Assembly (NCBI RefSeq): GCF_033568475.1
Contig: NC_133120.1
Span: 26,455,425-26,519,424, forward strand
DNA length: 64,000 nucleotides
Reading direction: 5' to 3'
Source: Henckelia pumila
Taxonomy: Eukaryota > Streptophyta > Magnoliopsida > Lamiales > Gesneriaceae
This document shows positions 58,246 to 64,000 of the stretch, one piece after another; positions within the stretch are counted from its first letter, which is position 1; each line of letters begins with the position of its first letter. Both the position numbers and the translations under genes were made by a program. The notes beneath the pieces were generated by a model that saw only the letters and a list, made by a program, of their open reading frames with translations, was not told the DNA's origin and searched no databases.

Positions 58246-59106
58246 TTTTTGACCTATAAATTAATTTGTGCCATTTATTTATCATTTAATAAATTGAGAA
58301 TTTTAATGATAAAGCTCGATGTATTAAAGTCCAAGAAGGCTAGAGGAACTACGAAGAATTGGTCAACAACTTCCAAGACCCACAATGCAAGTAGTGCGAT
58401 GGTGAAGTTGGGCACTTGGGGAACTGGTTTGACTCTCGAGGAACCAAGAAGAAAAAGAAGAGAAGACAAAGTCAAAACAGTTACAAGTAGTGGGATGGTA
58501 AAGTTGGTCACTCAGGGAACCTTCGACACTCGAGGAACCAAGTTGAAAAAGAGAGAGAGGAAGACCAAGTCAAAGCAGTTAAGAGTTAGTGGCGCTATTA
58601 GTGCTGCAAGTAGTGGGCTAATGGAGGTGAGTAGTTGAGGAACTTACTCTGGAACTAGTATATAGAAAGGGCATTCATGCAGAACACAGATAATCAACAA
58701 TCAATCAATCCAAATCAAGCTCCAAAAGCTCTGGATTTTTACAGCAAAATATCTGCATAATTTTTCAAGCTTTCATTTTCATATTTTTAGAATTTCAGTA
58801 TATATTTCCAGCATGTATTTTCTTAGTTCCTCCATGTTTCCAGTAGTACCTTTTTTGTGTTTTTTGTGACAAACATTTGTTATTTTCAAGTTGTAGTAGC
58901 AAAGTTAAGATTTTCGATTGCTATTAAGAATTGTCCTTTGTTATTTCATATTTCTTTAGCGTTAAACTGGAGAAATCGAGATCGACGGTGGAACCGGGAC
59001 TCGTAATCTTTTTGGATAGAAGTTAAATTTTTATTTTTCTTTAATTTTTCACTTTTGGCACGATTCATGTCTGGCACTCCTGCACACAAAAAATCCGAGC
59101 CAAACA
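58246..59106 (+). repeat. H-family LTR3
   Basis: About 861 bp from the T-run before TGACCTATAAATTAATTTG to AGCCAAACA. It contains two tandem units of about 96-98 bp (58387-58482 and 58483-58580). It is preceded by PPT CTGCGGGGGGAA and followed by gypsy relic T (59107 on). The flank ACTGC is the candidate target duplication. Confidence 0.85.
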
Positions 59107-60284
59107 ACTGCTAATATCCATGAGAAGCAGTTATATTCCAAGTTCAACAAGTGCGAGTTTTGGATTGACCGAGTCGTATTCCTTGGTCACGTCATTTCTC
59201 GGGAGGGCATTTCTGTAGACTCAGTCAAGACTAAATATATACTAAAAAGGTCGCGTTCGACGACGACTTCAGAGATTCGTAGCTTCTTGGGTTTAGCAGG
59301 GTACTATTGACGATTCATTGAGAATTTATCATAGATTGCTAGGCCGCTGATGCAGTTGATGAGGAAGGATGTTCCTTTAGTCTGGAAAGCTGAGTGTCAG
59401 CAGAACATTGATGAGTTAAGGAGTCGACTAACTACCGCACCTGTTCTTGCTTTACCTTCTGAATCATGAGGCTATGTGGTTTATACAGATGCATCTTCTC
59501 AAGGTTTGGGATGTGTGCTGACATAGAACTGGTATGTGATTGCCTATGCTTCTTGGATGCTGAAGGCCCACGGAGGGAACTACCTAGTGTAGAATCTAGA
59601 ACTTGATCGATCGTGTTTGCACTGAATATTTGACATCATTATCTATATGGTGAGCACTTTGAGATCTTTTTGAACCACAAGAGTTTGAAGTATTTATTCA
59701 CTCAACATGAGTTGAACATGCGACAACGTCTTTGGATGGATCTTCTCAAGGATTATGATTGTGAGATCTAGTACCATCCAGGTTCTGTGAATCTAGTTGC
59801 AGACGTACTTAGCCGTAAGATTAGTGTTACTGCTCTTCGTACTAGTGCAATATCCAGTACAGTCCAGGAATGTTGTTCTTTGGGTTTCAGGTTCAGACAC
59901 AAGAAAAGGTAGCAGGGAATTCGAGTATTTTCGGTGTTAGTAGAATCAACATTGTTTTCCCGCATCCGAAAAACACAGTTTTTGGATTTGAAGACGCAGA
60001 AGCTAGCCAGGCTTGCTCAGGGAGACAAAAAATCTGCTTTTCATTTTCAAGAAAAAAGTTTGTTGTGTTTGTCCAGTAGAGTGGTTGTACCCGACGATTT
60101 GACCTTGTGAGATGAGATCTTGTCCCAGGCCCATCGTATTAGATTCATCGTGCACCCAGGCAGTGCAATGATGTATAAGGATCTACATACAATATTCTAG
60201 TGGAAATGTAAGAAGTGTAGAGTTTACTTGTTTTTCTCTTGATGTCTTGTTCGTCAGCAGGTCAAGGCTGAGCATCGTAGACCG
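59107..60284 (+). pseudogene. Gypsy relic T (RT end to integrase finger)
   Basis: This is an old Ty3/gypsy pol fragment with many stops. RT end: [20 protein letters not shown] and [13 protein letters not shown]. RNase [19 protein letters not shown] near 59475 and the DHKSLKYLF region near 59680, shifted. Integrase finger: KAEHRRP at 60262-60282, where element S begins. It is related to but clearly diverged from the P/M family. It appears to be the target of both the H array (left) and S (right). Confidence 0.8.
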
Positions 60285-61605
60285 TGTAGTAGCCCGTACC
60301 CTAATTGAGTAATTAAAGGATTACTGCTAATTAAATAAATTGGGTATCGGACGGATCGGAAGCTCCGAACAGGATCGGAAGCTCCGATGAGCGATCGGAA
60401 TCACCGATGATATTACGTCAGGCATGACGTGTGGTTGGATCGGAAGCTCCGATCAGGATCGGAAGCTCCGATCACCCCTATCCGAAGTCAACAAGTGATA
60501 TTTTGACACGTGGCAGATCAGGATCTTCGGAATCTCCGATGGCAGGATCGGACGTTCCGATCGAGGTTTGGACGTTCCGATCAAGGATCGAAAGTTCCGA
60601 TCGTTGTCTATAAATAGAGGGCCGAGGCTTCATTTCCAATTGCCAATTCCAAGTGTTTCCCTCTCCTTTCTAGTCTATTCGAGTTGTTCAAGCCTTCCTA
60701 GGCTTGACCCGGCAGTCAGCGAGGCATTCGGTAGTCGTAGAGGAGTTGTGCCCAAGTTCTGGAGGCATCGACATCAAAGGGCTAACGACGGACGAAAGTA
60801 TAGCTTTTGTTTCCTATAAATATTTAGGAGTATGCAATAGCTTAGTTAAGGCTTTTAGAGCACTTTAATAATAGTAGTATCATTTGGCAGTGTAGAGCAG
60901 ACTATAGGCGTGGACCTAGAGTTGGTAGAGCTTGCACTATTTTGAGGTACGGAAGTACTGTTCGAGATATCCTGACTGAGTATGCATGTATTATGTGACT
61001 GCATGATTTATATGCCATGATATTATGCTGCATTCATTTGCATCTTGCTGTATCTCTTTCGAGATGTCTGTTAGTAGGGTTGTACCCTATCCTGTTAGTG
61101 GATGGACTTCCATCGATTTGGGTCCGGCGTATCCACGGTTATCTCAGTATGGGAGCCACCTCCTGAAGCGACGGCACAACGTGCTACATACCAGGGCCTG
61201 GTCTGTCTCTGTTATCTGATCCTTGACCTCGAGTCTATAGGGAGTTCACTTTGCATGCATGTATACTCATACTCTCGTACTGAGCGTTTTATGCTCACGT
61301 CTCGTACTCTGAATTTTCTGGACACCCTATTCCATGGGGCAGGTTTGCGATTGGATGAGGAGGGTGGATCCAGGAGGGGCTAGTCAGTGGTTGGCCAGCT
61401 GGAGCTTCGCTTAGGTTTTATTACTGTTGTTTGGGTTGATACAGCTATTCGATTTGGTTGTATATTATTGGATAAATTACAGATTCCTTTACTTGGGATT
61501 GTATATTATTTATGGTTTCCGCAGTTTTATTTTGATATCTGTTTAATTAAGTTAATTGCATGCATAAGTTCTGTTCAGTAGGTGATCCGGGTAAGGGTCA
61601 CTACA
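60285..61605 (+). repeat. 5' LTR of gypsy S
   Basis: This 1321-bp LTR (TGTAGTAGCCCGTACCC ... GGTCACTACA) is of the same family as 52556-53892 and slightly shorter in the U3 palindrome array (60346-60602). ACGTCA-GGCA-TGACGT is at 60415-60430, the G-box near 60509, and TATA CTATAAATAG at 60608. Confidence 0.92.
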
Positions 61606-61609
61606 TTTA

Positions 61610-61620
61610 TGGTATCAGAG
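61610..61620 (+). other. Primer binding site (gypsy S)
   Basis: TTTA then TGGTATCAGAG follows the LTR end, an initiator-Met type primer site. The bases after it (AATGC) differ from the tRNA complement. Confidence 0.8.
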
Positions 61621-61670
61621 AATGCAAAAGAATTCTTGGGATTTAGTCTCATCTTGAGGTATTTTTGTAG

Positions 61671-64000
61671 ATGGCAAATCATGACGACCGGAGTTCTCAT
61701 GGCAGTGTTGGTGGGCGCTGGGGTGATGCCGACCGGGATCCTCGTCGAGAACGGCGTCATCGTCATCATGACGACGAGCGTTTCACTGTGCGTCGATTCT
61801 TAGCTATGGGTCCTAAGCCCTTAGTTGGAGGTGAGTCTCCGGAGGATGCGGAGAACTGGTTAGACCGCATGGAGATGACTTTCCAGACTTTCCAATGCAC
61901 CGAGGAGCAGAAGGTGGAGACCCTTCGCTATCTTCTGGATGGGCGTGCGCGCAGGTGGTGGAGGTTTACTTCTGCACCTTTTGATGCAGAAAGAGGAGTG
62001 GCCACTGGGCCGAGTTCCGCACAGCTTTCCAAAAGCGGTATTTTCCTCCGGCACTCCGTCAGTCGAAGGCAGGCGAGCTACTGAGTCTGCGATGAGTATC
62101 AGCAGAGGTTCTTTGATATGCTATCCTATTGCCCCAAGATTGCTGATAGCTCAGAGATGAAGTATAATCTGTTCCTTCAGGGCCTTAACCCTGAGATCCA
62201 TGACCGTGTGGCGGTTGGCGACGACATGTCCTATGAGGGTTTGGTGAGCCGTTGTCACCAGGCGGAGGACAGCATTCGGCGGAACAGATCTTTCCCTCAG
62301 TCGAGGCCTGCTAGTTCTTTGGGTCCCCGTGCCCAAACTTTCAAGAAATTTGGATCTTCTTCTTCCTCTGGTTCTGGAGGTGTCCATTACGATAAGAAGG
62401 AAAAGTGTGATCACTGTGGGAAGAACCATCCATCCGACAAGTGCCGTAGAGCTTCTGGAGCTTGTTTCCGTTGTGGAGAGACTGGTCATATCCGGAGAGA
62501 TTGTCCACTATCTGGGGGAGGGAGTTCTGGATCTGGTTCAGGATCTGGTTCTCAGGCCACCGTACAGCAGAGGTCGCAGGGACAGTCTGCTGGGAGTTCT
62601 CGTTTGAGGCCACGAGCTTCTGGCCAGGTGTTTGCCCTGAGAAATGATCAGGCAGTGGAAGAGAATGAGAAAGTCATCGCAGGTACATTTCTGCTTTATG
62701 GTATACCTGCTCTTGTACTTATTGACACTGGTGCATCTCATTCCTTAATTTCTGCACGTTTTGTTAAGAGCCATAAGTTACCATGCATTGCACTAGACGT
62801 AGTGATGTCTATTTCAACTCCGACGGGCCAATCTGCTTTGGCTAAGCGTCTAGTGATGGGTTGCCCTTTAGAGTTCGAAGGGAACATTCTGTTAGCGAAT
62901 CTCATGGTCCTGGAGATGGACGACTTTGATTGCATTCTGGGAATAGATATGTTGACTACCTATCGAGCTTCAGTGGACTGCTATCAGAGATTAGTACGCT
63001 TTCATCCGGAGGGGAGTGAGAGCTGGTTTTTCTATGGTGAGGGAGCGCAACCTCCGATGCCTTTGGTATCAGCTTTGAGAGCCTGTCGAGCTCTAGAGTC
63101 TGGCGGGGAAGGTTACCTTATCTATGCAGTTGATTTCTCCGCTGAGAGTATTGGGATAGAGAGAATTCCTATTGTGGATGAATTTCCAGATGTATTTCCT
63201 GATGAGATTCCGGGTTTTCCTCCTGCTAGGGAAGTTGAGTTTGGCATAGAGTTGATGCCGGGAACTTCGCCTATTTCTAGAGCACAGTATCGTCTGGCTC
63301 CGTCAGAGATGCGTGAGTTGAAGAATCAGCTACAGGATCTTTTGGACAAGGGGTACATTCGTCCTAGTGTATCTCCTTGGGGAGCTCCTGTTTTCTTCGT
63401 GAAGAAGAAGGATGGATCGATGCGGCTGTGCATTGACTATCAGCAGCTGAATCGAGTCACTGTGAAGAACAAGTATCCGTTGCCTCGTATCGATGACTTG
63501 TTCGATCAGCTGCAGGGCACAACAGTTTACTCCAAGATTGACTTGAGATCTGGGTATCATCAGTTGAGAGTCCGTGATCAAGACGTAGCCAAGACTGTAT
63601 TCCGTACTTGCTATGGGCATTACGAGTTCCTAGTGATGCCATTTTTTTTGACTAATGCGCCGGCTATATTCATGGATTTGATGAACCGTGTATTCAGGGA
63701 GTATTTGGACAAGTTTGTCGTGGTCTTCATTGACGACATATTGGTGTATTCACGTAATACGGAAGAGCATGTTTCTCACTTGCGGTTGGTACTACAGACT
63801 CTTCGAGATGAGTAGTTGTACGCCAAGCTGAGAAAGTGTGAGTTCTGGATGGATAGAGTGGTCTTTCTTGGCCATATCATATCCAGGGAGGGGATTTCTG
63901 TTGATCCAAGCAAGATTGAAGCGGTACTTAATTGGTCGCGTCCGACGACAGTTGATGAGATCCGTAGTTTTCTGGGTCTAGCAGGGTATTATCGTCGCTT
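61671..64000 (+). pseudogene. Gypsy S gag-protease-RT, partial
   Basis: ATG at 61671 opens MANHDDRSSHGSVGGRWGD. Relative to P, one base is lost near 62005 and 20 bases near 62089. The shifted stretch runs into TGA at 62082-62084, after which the original frame returns. A knuckle pair ([20 protein letters not shown] / [14 protein letters not shown]) and protease [12 protein letters not shown] follow. RT reads [32 protein letters not shown] (G changed to F) and [14 protein letters not shown] at 63813-63815 replaces a CAG. The gene continues past the window. Confidence 0.9.

Larger units (their letters stand above)
30984..59106 (+). mobile_element. Tandem H-family array (LTR-int-LTR-int-LTR)
   Basis: Two internal regions (31220-32126 and 57341-58245) are flanked by three LTRs: a partial LTR1 (30984-31219), LTR2 (32131-32369 continuing at 56942-57340) and LTR3 (58246-59106). 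All are in plus orientation, so neighbouring copies share LTR2. LTR2 is split by gypsy P with target duplication TAAGA. Each internal region has a PBS-like start, one ORF and a PPT but no gag-pol homology, so the family is non-autonomous. The array probably arose by unequal recombination before P arrived. Confidence 0.8.
60285..64000 (+). mobile_element. Gypsy element S, 5' part
   Basis: This is a plus-strand copy of the P/Q/M family: 5' LTR, PBS, gag, protease and RT up to the window end. The target duplication candidate GACCG (60280-60284) lies before it and its partner is beyond 64000. S gives the gag region that M has lost and shows the normal gag-protease-RT order. Confidence 0.9.

Noticed and set aside
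60346..60602. CRISPR-like array of short repeats
   Set aside because: The repeats are palindromic U3 units of a plant retrotransposon LTR with irregular spacing, no unique spacers of constant length and no cas genes.
1..64000. tRNA or rRNA genes
   Set aside because: Initiator-Met-like words occur only as short primer binding sites next to LTRs. No full cloverleaf or rRNA segment was seen by eye.

Overview
The window is plant nuclear heterochromatin-like DNA, almost certainly from an angiosperm with a repeat-rich genome (probably a eudicot, which I cannot prove). The evidence is Ty1/copia and Ty3/gypsy elements with plant-type initiator-Met primer sites, a plant hAT-like transposase with a TTF zinc finger, and AT-rich filler. 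I find no intact host gene, tRNA, rRNA, CRISPR or bacterial feature. Nearly all of the 64 kb is LTR retrotransposons inserted into one another. Most boundaries come from LTR ends (TG...CA) with 5-bp target duplications read directly from the sequence.

Layout. (1) 1-12146: copia D (+), of which only the 3' end and 3' LTR lie in the window. Its RNase H end is broken by gypsy C (-, 2670-7423), which is itself broken by copia B (+, 1-2669). D's LTR is split by a gypsy solo LTR, E (8141-10831). (2) 12147-12747: anonymous DNA with a 43-bp repeat. (3) 12748-17848: F, a gypsy element with 1561-bp LTRs that has kept only gag and the start of protease. (4) 17854-19928: anonymous DNA with a diverged repeat pair and a possible LTR/PBS relic. 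(5) 19929-29089: old copia I (+), holding a dead hAT-like transposon L (20367-24035), a 183-bp TRIM-like solo LTR and an 871-bp solo LTR (H0). (6) 29095-30983: fragment G of another copia. (7) 30984-59106: a tandem array (LTR-int-LTR-int-LTR) of a small non-autonomous family H whose ORF I do not recognise. Its middle LTR is split by gypsy P (-, 32370-56936, TSD TAAGA). P contains gypsy Q (-) and gypsy M (+), fused at 39200/39201 by an apparent deletion. M contains an almost pristine copia R (-, 42526-52217, TSD ATATT). (8) 59107-60284: gypsy relic T, entered by gypsy S (+, 60285 to the window end).

P, Q, M and S belong to one gypsy family (1.32-1.34 kb LTRs, gag-PR-RT-RNaseH-integrase, chromodomain-like C-terminus; probably Tekay/Del chromoviruses). 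Their U3 regions carry a palindrome array, an ACGTCA/TGACGT pair and a G-box upstream of a TATA box. B, D and R are related copia elements with about 1.86-kb LTRs and, in R, a 2-kb leader (Angela/BARE-like by architecture). No element is fully intact, but R, Q, M and S are only a few mutations from open.

The most unusual signals are: a run of about 15 GC-rich perfect or near-perfect hairpins in the R leader next to its PBS; a 193-bp GT-AG interval in gypsy C whose removal keeps gag and protease in frame; the H array with an unrecognised ORF and variable 96-bp LTR units; and the six-deep nesting with a deletion fusing two opposite-strand elements.
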